Positions 1 to 7,108 of a DNA stretch of 64,000 nucleotides are shown here, in pieces (the first letter of the stretch is position 1; each line of letters starts with the position of its first letter). Position numbers and translations under genes: made by a program. The notes below the pieces were generated by a model that was given only the letters and a program-made list of their open reading frames with translations, searched no databases and was not told the DNA's origin. The stretch covers positions 2,042,501 to 2,106,500 of the forward strand of contig NZ_CP149130.1 of NCBI RefSeq assembly GCF_037811135.1, given 5' to 3'. This DNA is from Aeromonas rivipollensis (GTDB lineage Bacteria > Pseudomonadota > Gammaproteobacteria > Enterobacterales > Aeromonadaceae).

Positions 1-1
1 G

Positions 2-265
2 TCCGAGCGGCTGCGCCACTTTGGCTGCCGCTGGCCCGAGCCCGAGCTCACCACCCTGGTGCGCTACTTCTACCGCACCGCGGACGTGGCCAAGCAGTGC
101 ACCAAGGGGCAGGGGGAGGCGGGGGCGCAGCTGTGGCAACTGCATAGACGCTGGAGCGAGCAGCTGATGATGGCGGCCATCGAGGAGCCGGATCCGGCCC
201 GGGTCTGGCAGTCGATGCCGGGACTGGCACCGGCTGGCCCAGTTCCGGCGAAGAGGGACGAATAA
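2..265 (+). CDS. 3' end of an unrecognised protein gene (partial)
   Basis: The reading frame is open from the left edge of the window to a TAA at 263-265, giving the last 87 residues of a protein that starts outside the window. The visible part is charged and probably helical, with a segment RTADVAKQCTKGQGEAG and a proline-rich tail ending AKRDE. There is no membrane segment and no motif I can place in a family, so I assign no function. The codon choice and GC level match the neighbouring genes, and the frame ends right at a strong palindromic terminator, which supports a real gene. A GTG at 59 could only give a 68-residue product; the upstream extension makes an internal start unlikely. Confidence 0.6.
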   Translation, partial: SERLRHFGCRWPEPELTTLVRYFYRTADVAKQCTKGQGEAGAQLWQLHRRWSEQLMMAAIEEPDPARVWQSMPGLAPAGPVPAKRDE

Positions 266-295
266 AGAGAGGGAGTGCCGGGCACTCCCTCTCTT
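265..295. terminator. Bidirectional terminator between the partial gene and dadA
   Basis: A perfect inverted repeat has arms AAGAGAGGGAGTGCC (265-279) and GGCACTCCCTCTCTT (281-295). It lies between two convergent genes: the partial gene ends at 265 and dadA ends at 320 on the other strand. A residues on one side and T residues on the other allow it to work in both directions. Confidence 0.75.
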
Positions 296-319
296 GCATC
301 TGGCATTGCGCCCAGCGGG

Positions 320-1573
320 CTAGCCGTAGCGGGCCAGGGTGAGCCCCTCGTCGCTGATGGCCGGAGCGCTGCCCGAGATGAGATCGCTCAGTAGTTGGCC
401 CGAGCCTGCCGCCATGGTCCAGCCCAGGGTGCCGTGGCCTGTGTTAAGCCAGAGCCCGGGGATGGGGCTTGGCCCCACCAGGGGCGTGCCGTCCGGGGTC
501 ATGGGGCGCAGCCCGGTCCAGAAGCTGGCCTGCTCCAGATCCCCCCCCTGGGGGAAGAGATCCCTCACCACCATGGCCAGGGTATCGTGGCGCCTCGGGT
601 TGAGCGCCAGGTTGAAGCCCGACAGCTCGGCCATGCCCCCCACCCGGATCCGCTCGTCGAAGCGGGTGATGGCGACCTTGTAGGTTTCATCCAGCACAGT
701 GCTGCGCGGGGCGCCATCGGCGTCCGTCATCGGCAGGGTGAGGGAGTAACCCTTGACCGGGTAGACGGGGAGTTCAATCCCGAGGGGGCGCAAGAAGCCG
801 GTGCCATAGCTGCCGAGGGCACAGACGATGGCGTCGGCCTTGAAGCGCTGCTCGCCGGCACGCACCGCCACGGCGCGCCCCTGGGCGAGCTCGACCTCGT
901 CGATAGCGCAGTTGAAGACAAAGTTCACCCCGAGCCGCCGTGCCTCGTCAGCCAGGGCCTGGGTGAAGCGGAAGCAGTCACCCGTCTCGTCTCCCGGCAG
1001 GCGCAGGCCGCCCACCACCTTGCCGCGCACCCTTGCCAGGGCGGGCTCGACCTCCTCGCAGCCGTCGGCATCGAGGGACTGGTAGGGGACGCCGTACTCT
1101 TCCAGCACTTCGATGTCGCGCTGGCTGGCATCGCGCTGGGCCTGGCTTCGGAACAGTTGCAGGGTGCCGAGCTGGCGCCCCTCGTAGTCCAACGCCAGCT
1201 CATCGCGCAACAGCTTCATGCAGTCGCGGCTATATTCAGCCAGTCGCACCATGCGCCCCTTGTTGACCGCATAGGCTGCCGGGGTGCAGTTGGCGAACAT
1301 CTTCAGCATCCAGCGCAGCTGGAAGGGATCCGAGGTGGGGCGCACCGTGAAGGGGGCGTGTTTTTGCAGCAGCCATTTGGCGGCCTTGAGGGGAATGCCG
1401 GGGGCAGCCCAGGGGGAGGCATAACCCGGGGAGATCTGACCCGCATTGGCATGGCTGGTTTCAAGGGCCACCCCGTCGCGCCGCTCCAGCAGGGTCACCT
1501 TGTGACCGGCTTTGGCCAGATACCAGGCGCTGGTCACACCGACCACGCCACCACCGAGTACCACTATGTCCAT
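320..1573 (-). CDS. dadA: D-amino acid dehydrogenase small subunit DadA
   Basis: FAD-dependent, membrane-associated oxidation of D-amino acids (mainly D-alanine) to 2-oxo acids, feeding electrons to the respiratory chain. The 417-residue protein has the family length. The N-terminus carries the FAD-binding GGGVVG motif at residues 7-12 after a beta strand, followed by [19 protein letters not shown], and the C-terminus has the [17 protein letters not shown] and [17 protein letters not shown] blocks typical of DAO-type dehydrogenases. In enterobacteria dadA is followed by the alanine racemase dadX; here it is followed by a terminator, so it stands alone. A perfect 15-bp palindrome 72-86 bases upstream of the start is a candidate operator. 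Assignment is from family sequence knowledge; a related FAD oxidoreductase is less likely. Confidence 0.93.
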   Translation of the reverse strand: MDIVVLGGGVVGVTSAWYLAKAGHKVTLLERRDGVALETSHANAGQISPGYASPWAAPGIPLKAAKWLLQKHAPFTVRPTSDPFQLRWMLKMFANCTPAAYAVNKGRMVRLAEYSRDCMKLLRDELALDYEGRQLGTLQLFRSQAQRDASQRDIEVLEEYGVPYQSLDADGCEEVEPALARVRGKVVGGLRLPGDETGDCFRFTQALADEARRLGVNFVFNCAIDEVELAQGRAVAVRAGEQRFKADAIVCALGSYGTGFLRPLGIELPVYPVKGYSLTLPMTDADGAPRSTVLDETYKVAITRFDERIRVGGMAELSGFNLALNPRRHDTLAMVVRDLFPQGGDLEQASFWTGLRPMTPDGTPLVGPSPIPGLWLNTGHGTLGWTMAAGSGQLLSDLISGSAPAISDEGLTLARYG

Positions 1574-1644
1574 CTTGTCTCTCCTTGACTGGGGCCTCCA
1601 CCTTAATCAGCCGCCACAGGATATTCAACTGGTGTCGTTATCAT

Positions 1645-1659
1645 TGGTGATTATCACCA
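1645..1659. promoter_or_regulatory. Palindrome TGGTGATTATCACCA upstream of dadA
   Basis: A perfect inverted repeat of TGGTGAT and ATCACCA around a single T lies 72-86 bases before the dadA start codon, in an AT-rich patch. Its spacing does not fit CRP (N6 between TGTGA and TCACA) or FNR. It may be an operator for dadA, but the bound protein is unknown. Confidence 0.35.
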
Positions 1660-1726
1660 TTCACATTTTGTTAACTGGCTCTCAATGTTGTCATTTGCTC
1701 GCTTTCTGGCATGAAATCCGGTCGAT

Positions 1727-3247
1727 TCAGAGTCGTTCCAGGTGGAGCAGATGGTGCTCCGCCGTCGCCAGGATTGCCTGTTGCCGGGAGGTTGGCTGAC
1801 CATCCCAGTTGGCATAGGGCAGGGCGAGGCGAGGGTTGCGGCCAAGTTTGTCCCGGTTACGCCAGAGAAAGTGCCAGTAGAGGCTGTTAAAGGGGCAACT
1901 GTCCGGCCCGCTGCGCTCCTTCACCTCGTAGTGGCACCCCTTGCAGTAGTGACCCATCCGCTCCAGGTAGGCGCCGCTGCTGGCGTAGGGCTTGCTGCCC
2001 ATCAGGCCGCCATCGGCAAACTGGCTCATGCCGCGGGTGTTGGGCAGCTCCACCCACTCGATGGCATCCACATAGATGCCGAGATACCAGGCATCCACCT
2101 CATCCGGATGGATCCCCGCCAACAGGGCAAAGTTGCCGGTCACCATCAGCCGCTGGATATGGTGGGCATAGGCGTGATCAAGGGACTGCTGGATCGCGTG
2201 GCGCACGCAGGCCATCCGGGTCTGCCCGCTCCAGAAGAAACCGGGCAGGGGGCGCTCGGCCCCCAGGGCATTGACGCGACCATAGTCCGGCATCTTTTCC
2301 CAGTAGAGGGCGCGGACAAACTCGCGCCAGCCGAGGATCTGGCGAATGAAGCCCTCCACCTGTGCCAGGGTGATGGTGGCCTGATTGGCCTGCCAGTGGG
2401 ATTGCGCGGCGCGGATCACCTCGAGGGGATGGAGCATCTTGCTGTTCATCGAAAACGACAGGCGGCTGTGGAACAGGCTCCAGCCCCGCTCGCTCAGGGC
2501 GTCCTGATAGCGGCCGAAGTGGGGCAGGCAGTGCACCAGAAAGTGCTCGAGCAGCGCGCGGCTCTGGCGCCGGGAGACGGGCCAGGGCAGGGCGCTGGCA
2601 TCCGCAGTGCCAATGGTGCTGACGCCGTGGCGGGTCAGCATGGCATCGATGTCGCTCACCTCGTTGGCAAAGGTGAGGGGCGCCGGAATGGGCTGGCGCT
2701 CCGGCAGTCTGGCGCGGTTCTCGTGATCGAAGTTCCAGCGCCCGCCAAGGGGCTGGTCGCGCTCATCGAGCAGCACCCTGTACTGCTTTCGCAGGGCGCG
2801 GTAGAAGAACTCCATCCGGCTGTGGGGATAGCGCCGCCAGCCATCCCGGGGGGTGAGAAAATGCTCGCTGTCCACTTCGCGGGCCGGGATGGCAAGACCT
2901 GCGGCCCACTGGGTAAGCTGGCTGGCAAGGCGCCACTCGTCCGGGCTCTGCCAGGCAAAGCGCTCGGCTTGATGGTGGGCGATCTGGGCCGCCAGCAAGC
3001 TGGGCAAATCGGGCCAGGGGGCGCTCTCATCGAGAGTCAGGTAGCAGACCCGGTGGCCCGCCTGGGTGAGGGCGGCGGCGAAGGCGCGCATGGCGGCAAA
3101 GAAGGCGAGCACCTTCTGGCGATGGTGGCGGCAGTAGTCCGTCTCCTGGCGCAGCTCCGCCATCAGGTAGCAGACCGCGGGATCCGGCGTGCGAAACCAG
3201 CTGTGACCGGCGTTCAGTTGGTCTCCTAGGATGAGGCGCAGCTCCAT
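1727..3247 (-). CDS. Cryptochrome/photolyase family protein, iron-sulfur (6-4) photolyase type
   Basis: Light-driven DNA repair flavoprotein of the FeS-BCP group (bacterial (6-4) photolyases such as Agrobacterium PhrB), often annotated deoxyribodipyrimidine photolyase-related. The 506-residue length fits. Four cysteines at residues 347, 435, 438 and 451 have the same spacing as the PhrB [4Fe-4S] ligands (350, 438, 441, 454), which is the strongest evidence. The N-terminus [12 protein letters not shown] matches the antenna-binding Rossmann half, and the C-terminal half has the FAD-cage segments GNFALLAGIHPDEVDAWYLG and NTRGMSQFADGG. The start codon overlaps the stop of the upstream DUF2256 gene in a TGATG, so translation is coupled. 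Substrate specificity is inferred from the family. Confidence 0.9.
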   Translation of the reverse strand: MELRLILGDQLNAGHSWFRTPDPAVCYLMAELRQETDYCRHHRQKVLAFFAAMRAFAAALTQAGHRVCYLTLDESAPWPDLPSLLAAQIAHHQAERFAWQSPDEWRLASQLTQWAAGLAIPAREVDSEHFLTPRDGWRRYPHSRMEFFYRALRKQYRVLLDERDQPLGGRWNFDHENRARLPERQPIPAPLTFANEVSDIDAMLTRHGVSTIGTADASALPWPVSRRQSRALLEHFLVHCLPHFGRYQDALSERGWSLFHSRLSFSMNSKMLHPLEVIRAAQSHWQANQATITLAQVEGFIRQILGWREFVRALYWEKMPDYGRVNALGAERPLPGFFWSGQTRMACVRHAIQQSLDHAYAHHIQRLMVTGNFALLAGIHPDEVDAWYLGIYVDAIEWVELPNTRGMSQFADGGLMGSKPYASSGAYLERMGHYCKGCHYEVKERSGPDSCPFNSLYWHFLWRNRDKLGRNPRLALPYANWDGQPTSRQQAILATAEHHLLHLERL

Positions 3248-3387
3248 CAGGAGTGCTCCTTATGACGGCGGCAGCGTTCGCTGCAGTAGCGCACTTCGGG
3301 CCAGCAGCGGGCCCACTTGCGCCGCCAGGCAAAAGGACGCAGGCAGACAGGGCAGACTTTCTCGGGTAGATGGGGTTTGAGGTGCAT
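3247..3387 (-). CDS. DUF2256 zinc-ribbon-like small protein
   Basis: A 46-residue protein reading [10 protein letters not shown] then [35 protein letters not shown]. The CxxC...C...CxxxC pattern and the WRRKWARCW core match the DUF2256 family, whose members are about 40-50 residues and have no known biochemical role. Its TGA stop shares one base with the ATG of the photolyase gene. The cysteine arrangement suggests metal binding, and the coupling suggests that it helps the photolyase, for example in iron-sulfur or cofactor handling; that role is inference. It is short and easily missed by gene callers. Confidence 0.85.
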   Translation of the reverse strand: MHLKPHLPEKVCPVCLRPFAWRRKWARCWPEVRYCSERCRRHKEHS

Positions 3388-3505
3388 GTTCCGCCTCGTT
3401 CACTGGGTTGACCGATCTCTGCCTGCATAACGAAGCGCAACCAGGATGGGATCACAGTGGGACGGGAAAGGGGTCGTTCCGGCTTGCGAGGGGAGAGGCG
3501 CAATG

Positions 3506-3539
3506 AGAAGGCCCCGCGCCTGTCGGTGCGGGGCCTTCT
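3506..3539. terminator. Terminator downstream of pbpG
   Basis: Twelve-base arms AGAAGGCCCCGC (3506-3517) and GCGGGGCCTTCT (3528-3539) with a 10-base loop, just past the pbpG stop at 3547 on the minus strand and beyond the start region of the DUF2256 gene. Confidence 0.75.
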
Positions 3540-3546
3540 GTGACCG

Positions 3547-4467
3547 TTACTGGTTGCTGAACAGCTTGGCGCGGGGCGTGGACTGGGCGGTCAGGGTCAT
3601 GCGGCCCGAGGTCTCCAGCCAGGTTCTGATCTTCTTGGCGTCGGCCACCCGCTCATCCGTGGTAGTGGCGTGAAGCAGCACCATGACCACGGGTTCATTG
3701 TTGACCCTGGTGTCCATCACCAGGCAGCGACCCGCCTCGCGGATGTAGCCGGTCTTGGAGACCATGATGGGCCAGCTCCCTTCCCGCACCAGGCGGTTGG
3801 AGTTGTGGTACTGCATCTGGCGTTTGCCGTTGCGCACCAGTCTGTGCTCTGTGGTGGAGTACTGGCGGATCAACGGGTAGCTGGAGGCGGTGGCCACCAG
3901 CTTGGCGAGATCGTGGGCGCTGGAGACGTTGCGCGGGTTGAGGCCTGTGCTGTCGGCGAAATGGGTGCTCCACATGCCGAGCATGCGGGCCTTGGCGTTC
4001 ATCGCCTCGATGAAGGCGCGGCGACCGCCTGGGTAGTGTCTCGCCAGGGCCGAGGCGGCCCGGTTTTCCGATGACATCAGGGCGATGTGCAGCATGTCGG
4101 CGCGGCTGAGGCGGGAGCCAATGGCCAGACGGGAACCTGTGCCCTTGATCCTGTCCACATCGTCCATGGTGACGGTGAGCATCTCGTTGAGGCGCTGGTT
4201 GCCATCCAGCACCACCAGCGCCGTCATCAGCTTGGTGATGGAGGCGATTGCCATCACCCTATTGGCGTTGCGTTCAGCCAGGATCTCCCCGGTTCTGGGG
4301 TTGGCGACCACGAAGGCATCGGATCCCAGGGCGAGATTGGTGCGCGGTGCCATCAGGCTGTTGGTGGAGGAGGAGGTCGCAGAAAAGGGGTTGGCATGGG
4401 CGCTTTCCATGCTGGCGGGAAGGAGGAAGGCGCCGAGCAGCAGGGGAAGAAAAGGACGAAGGTTCAT
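3547..4467 (-). CDS. pbpG: D-alanyl-D-alanine endopeptidase PBP7 (PbpG)
   Basis: Low-molecular-mass penicillin-binding protein that cleaves DD-crosslinks in peptidoglycan in the periplasm. The 306-residue protein starts with a signal peptide (hydrophobic LLGAFLLPA, probable cleavage near AHA at about residue 25). All three serine-peptidase S11 motifs are present: SITK at 76-79 (nucleophile Ser76), SEN at 133-135 and KTG at 238-240. Length and motif spacing fit PBP7 rather than the carboxypeptidases DacA/DacC, which carry an extra C-terminal domain and amphipathic anchor. It is transcribed alone, from a likely sigma70 promoter at 4507-4535 to the terminator at 3506-3539. Confidence 0.92.
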   Translation of the reverse strand: MNLRPFLPLLLGAFLLPASMESAHANPFSATSSSTNSLMAPRTNLALGSDAFVVANPRTGEILAERNANRVMAIASITKLMTALVVLDGNQRLNEMLTVTMDDVDRIKGTGSRLAIGSRLSRADMLHIALMSSENRAASALARHYPGGRRAFIEAMNAKARMLGMWSTHFADSTGLNPRNVSSAHDLAKLVATASSYPLIRQYSTTEHRLVRNGKRQMQYHNSNRLVREGSWPIMVSKTGYIREAGRCLVMDTRVNNEPVVMVLLHATTTDERVADAKKIRTWLETSGRMTLTAQSTPRAKLFSNQ

Positions 4468-4819
4468 GGTTTGGCTCTACTACGACTGACAGGGACATTT
4501 GGCTAAGTTATATGACGGTAATTGACGCTTCACAACGTCTGACGGCCCGATATTTCCATTTTATGGGATGGCTCACCTTGAAATAGCCGAATTCACGGCT
4601 ATGGCGCCCTCTTGCAGGATTCATAATGAGCCATGCATGGCGCGCACACTGGCCGGGTTCGGCCCGTCATGGGGCGCACTATATGCCCTTTCTGACCAAT
4701 CATTGCTACTCTTTTTGCGCCTTCCGGGACGGCATTGGGTCGAACACGCCATTAATCCTCTTTGTGTCGGGAAGAAAGGCGCCGGCAGGGGCTGCGAGGG
4801 GGATGTCAGCCGACCCGGA
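4468..4819. other. Gene-free interval between pbpG and a Nudix gene
   Basis: This 352-base stretch holds the pbpG promoter near its left end. I see no convincing reading frame, RNA gene or repeat in the rest; the longest frame on the plus strand (from 4568) has no recognisable content or good start site. Confidence 0.6.
4507..4535 (-). promoter_or_regulatory. Predicted sigma70 promoter of pbpG
   Basis: On the minus strand TTGTGA (4535-4530) and TATAAC (4512-4507) are separated by 17 bases, with the -10 box 40 bases before the pbpG ATG. No regulator site is evident. Confidence 0.5.
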
Positions 4820-5272
4820 TCAGCGTAGCGCCACCCTCATCAGCGGCGAGGGGCGGTGCGCCACAAAATGGTGCCAGACATGGTCATAGAGCGCCTGCTG
4901 CCCGGGAAAGCTCACCAGCGCCTTGGCCTCGCTGAGCGAACACCAGCGGTACTCGGTGTGCTCATGGTTGAGGGTCACAGCCTGATGGGGCGGGCAATAG
5001 ACCACGAACACAGGCACCACCATCACGGTATTGGTGGCCGCGTCGTAAAACTGCTCCAGGTACTGGCCGTTATAGAGCTCGCTCACCAGAATGCCCGTCT
5101 CCTCGCGAAACTCGCGCACTATGGTCTGCCAGCCGGTTTCACCCGCCTCGACCGTGCCCGCCACATGGCACCAGAAGCCACCCTTGACCCTGTTCATCAG
5201 CAGCATTTTTATCTGGTCATCGATGTTCGATAGCGCCACCCCGGCAACGGCGTGGCAGCAAATGGGGATCAT
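4820..5272 (-). CDS. Nudix hydrolase
   Basis: A 150-residue soluble pyrophosphohydrolase. The Nudix box is clear: G-TVEAG-E followed by REFREETGI, giving the Gx5Ex7REUxEExGU pattern with the two metal-binding glutamates. The surrounding fold elements (KMLLMNRVKGGFWCHVAG before and EHTEYRWCSLSEAKALV after the box) fit the NudB/MutT-like size class, but the sequence does not let me choose between dihydroneopterin triphosphate, dNTP or other nucleoside diphosphate substrates. It stands alone between pbpG and the nrf operon, all on the same strand, with about 90 bases to nrfFG. Confidence 0.85.
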   Translation of the reverse strand: MIPICCHAVAGVALSNIDDQIKMLLMNRVKGGFWCHVAGTVEAGETGWQTIVREFREETGILVSELYNGQYLEQFYDAATNTVMVVPVFVVYCPPHQAVTLNHEHTEYRWCSLSEAKALVSFPGQQALYDHVWHHFVAHRPSPLMRVALR

Positions 5273-5363
5273 GCCTGTACCCTGTCGTCATGAAATCACG
5301 GTTTGCATTATGGGGTTGTTCGGCGCCCCTTGTCCCCTTTTTTGCGTCCCGCCCTGTCCCCCG

Positions 5364-6557
5364 TTAGCCCCCCATGATGCGGGCTGTCTGGATGGCCTCG
5401 ATCAGCGCGGCCCGGTTGATGCGGGGGCGCTCGCTATCGAGCAGTTGTTGCCACAGGGTGATGGCCTGGCGGTAGCGACCGTGCAGGAAGTGATCGGAGG
5501 CGAGCAGCATCAGGGCGCTTACTTCCCCCTTGTCCTGCTTGAGGGCGTCATCGAGCAGGCGTTGCGACTGTGGAGTGAGTCGCTGGCCCGCCTGGTAGTA
5601 GAGCACCGTTGCCTGAGCGGCCAGGGTGGCAGCGCTGGCGCCTCCTTCCTGCAGGGCGAGACGCTGGTAGGCGAGCAGGGCGTTGTCGTACTCGTCCCGA
5701 TACAGATACAACTGGCCGAGCTCGGCCCAGGCCTCGAGGTCGGCGGGGCTGCGCTGCAGCCGCTGGTGCAGGGCGCCGAGCGTCTGGTCCTGCAGATCCC
5801 GTGGGCTCAACCCGGCCAGCGGGTCGGGACGGGATTGATAGGCCTGCCAGGCCTGATAACGACCGCTGCTGGCATAACAGGCGGCAACGGCGCCTATCGC
5901 CACTATCCCGAGCAGCAGCAGGACGCGGGTATGCTGCCTGTTGCTGCCGGAGGCCTGGGTCAGCCGCTCGCGCAGGGCCAGCTCGGCGACAGGCGTGGCA
6001 CTGGCAAGGTGGGCGGCGGTCAGCTCCCGATAGAGGGGATCATGGGGGGAGAGGCCTGCCAGCTCCCTTGTCATGATGAGGCGATTCAATGTGCTGCGGG
6101 TATCTCTCTCACGCAGGTTGATACTGCCATCGGGGAGGATGGCCTGCTCCCCCCTGTTCTTCAGGCGGCGACGAAGGCGCTTGAGCGCCAGCCCCAGCAG
6201 CAGGACGGGTCCTCCCCACAGCAGCGCAGTGCTGCCCTTGAAGGGGGGATCGTAGCGCACGAAGTCGCCGAAGCGCTCCGTCATGCGGGCGATCACCTGC
6301 TCGTCGCTCTGCCCTTCATCGACCCAGCGGTAGACCTCGAGCCGCAGATCCCGGGCTATGGGGGAGTTGGACTCCACCAGGTTCTGGTTCTGGCACTGGG
6401 GGCAGCGCAGGGCACGGGCGAGATCCTGAGCGCGGCTCTGTCTCTCCGGGTGCTGGAATTGATAGGTATCGACGCCGCTGGCCGTGGCCGCCGGGCTCAG
6501 TGCGATGATCAGCGTGATGGTCATCAGCAGCGGGTTGATGAGGGGGCGGATCTTCAT
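5364..6557 (-). CDS. NrfF-NrfG fused cytochrome c maturation protein (CcmH-like)
   Basis: A 397-residue protein joining two activities that are separate genes (nrfF, nrfG) in E. coli. Residues 1-26 are a signal peptide. The CcmH/NrfF domain follows, with the redox motif LRCPQCQNQNL that reduces apocytochrome cysteines and a membrane segment ALLWGGPVLLLGLALKRL. A second membrane segment (VLLLLGIVAIGAVAACYA) leads to a periplasmic TPR region (about residues 260-397) that binds apocytochrome, as in NrfG/CcmI. It is the last gene of the nrf operon; its ATG overlaps the stop of the thioredoxin-like gene by four bases. The likely job is attaching haem to the special CxxCK site of NrfA. It could also be named CcmH; the operon context favours Nrf. 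Confidence 0.88.
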   Translation of the reverse strand: MKIRPLINPLLMTITLIIALSPAATASGVDTYQFQHPERQSRAQDLARALRCPQCQNQNLVESNSPIARDLRLEVYRWVDEGQSDEQVIARMTERFGDFVRYDPPFKGSTALLWGGPVLLLGLALKRLRRRLKNRGEQAILPDGSINLRERDTRSTLNRLIMTRELAGLSPHDPLYRELTAAHLASATPVAELALRERLTQASGSNRQHTRVLLLLGIVAIGAVAACYASSGRYQAWQAYQSRPDPLAGLSPRDLQDQTLGALHQRLQRSPADLEAWAELGQLYLYRDEYDNALLAYQRLALQEGGASAATLAAQATVLYYQAGQRLTPQSQRLLDDALKQDKGEVSALMLLASDHFLHGRYRQAITLWQQLLDSERPRINRAALIEAIQTARIMGG

Positions 6558-7108
6558 GGCTGCCCCTCCGTCTGTGGGGTGGTCAGGGTACGAGCCCTGG
6601 CAAGCAGGGGGGCAAACTGGCGCTGCCAGATCTCCTTGGTGAGCTCCCCCGTGTGGCGGCTAAGCAGGGTGCCGTCGGCGGCAAAGAGATAGGTCTCCGG
6701 CGTGCCGTAGACGCCGAGCTCCAGCGCCAGCTTGCCGTCCGGGTCCGCCAGCACGGCGCGATAGGGGTTGCCCGCCTGTGTCAGCCAGGCGCGGGCGGCG
6801 TCACCCTTGTCTCTGTAGTTGAGACCGTAGAGGGGCACTGTGCCCGCCAGCTCGGCCAGCAGCGGATGCTCGGCGCGGCAGCTCGGACACCAGCTGGCCC
6901 AGACGTTGAGCACAAAGGGCTCTCCCTTGAGGCTGGCGGTCTGGATTGAGCTCCCATCCAGCAGGTTTTCGCTCTGCCAGGCCGGCAGAGGGCGCCCCTG
7001 GGTCGCCTCGTCCCGGCGGTAAGGATCGTTGCCAAGGCCGAGCCAGAGCAGACCCCCCAGGCCCAGGGTGACTATCAGGGGGAGGAAGAGGCGCAGGCGC
7101 GGGCTCAT
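6554..7108 (-). CDS. Periplasmic thioredoxin-like protein of the Nrf haem lyase (CcmG/DsbE family)
   Basis: A 184-residue membrane-anchored thioredoxin-fold protein. An N-terminal membrane helix (LFLPLIVTLGLGGLLWLGL) is followed by a thioredoxin domain with the active site WASWCPSCRAEHP and the downstream GVYGTPETYLF cis-proline block. This is the CcmG/DsbE pattern: it reduces the haem-binding cysteines of apocytochromes before ligation. It overlaps nrfE upstream and nrfFG downstream by four bases each (ATGA), so the three genes are translationally coupled and the product is probably dedicated to NrfA/NrfB maturation rather than to the general Ccm pathway. Confidence 0.9.
   Translation of the reverse strand: MSPRLRLFLPLIVTLGLGGLLWLGLGNDPYRRDEATQGRPLPAWQSENLLDGSSIQTASLKGEPFVLNVWASWCPSCRAEHPLLAELAGTVPLYGLNYRDKGDAARAWLTQAGNPYRAVLADPDGKLALELGVYGTPETYLFAADGTLLSRHTGELTKEIWQRQFAPLLARARTLTTPQTEGQP

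Noticed and set aside
395..1588. Long plus-strand frame of nearly 400 codons opposite dadA
   Set aside because: It mirrors dadA on the other strand, has low-complexity His/Gly/Ala-rich content typical of antisense shadows in high-GC DNA, and no ribosome-binding site.
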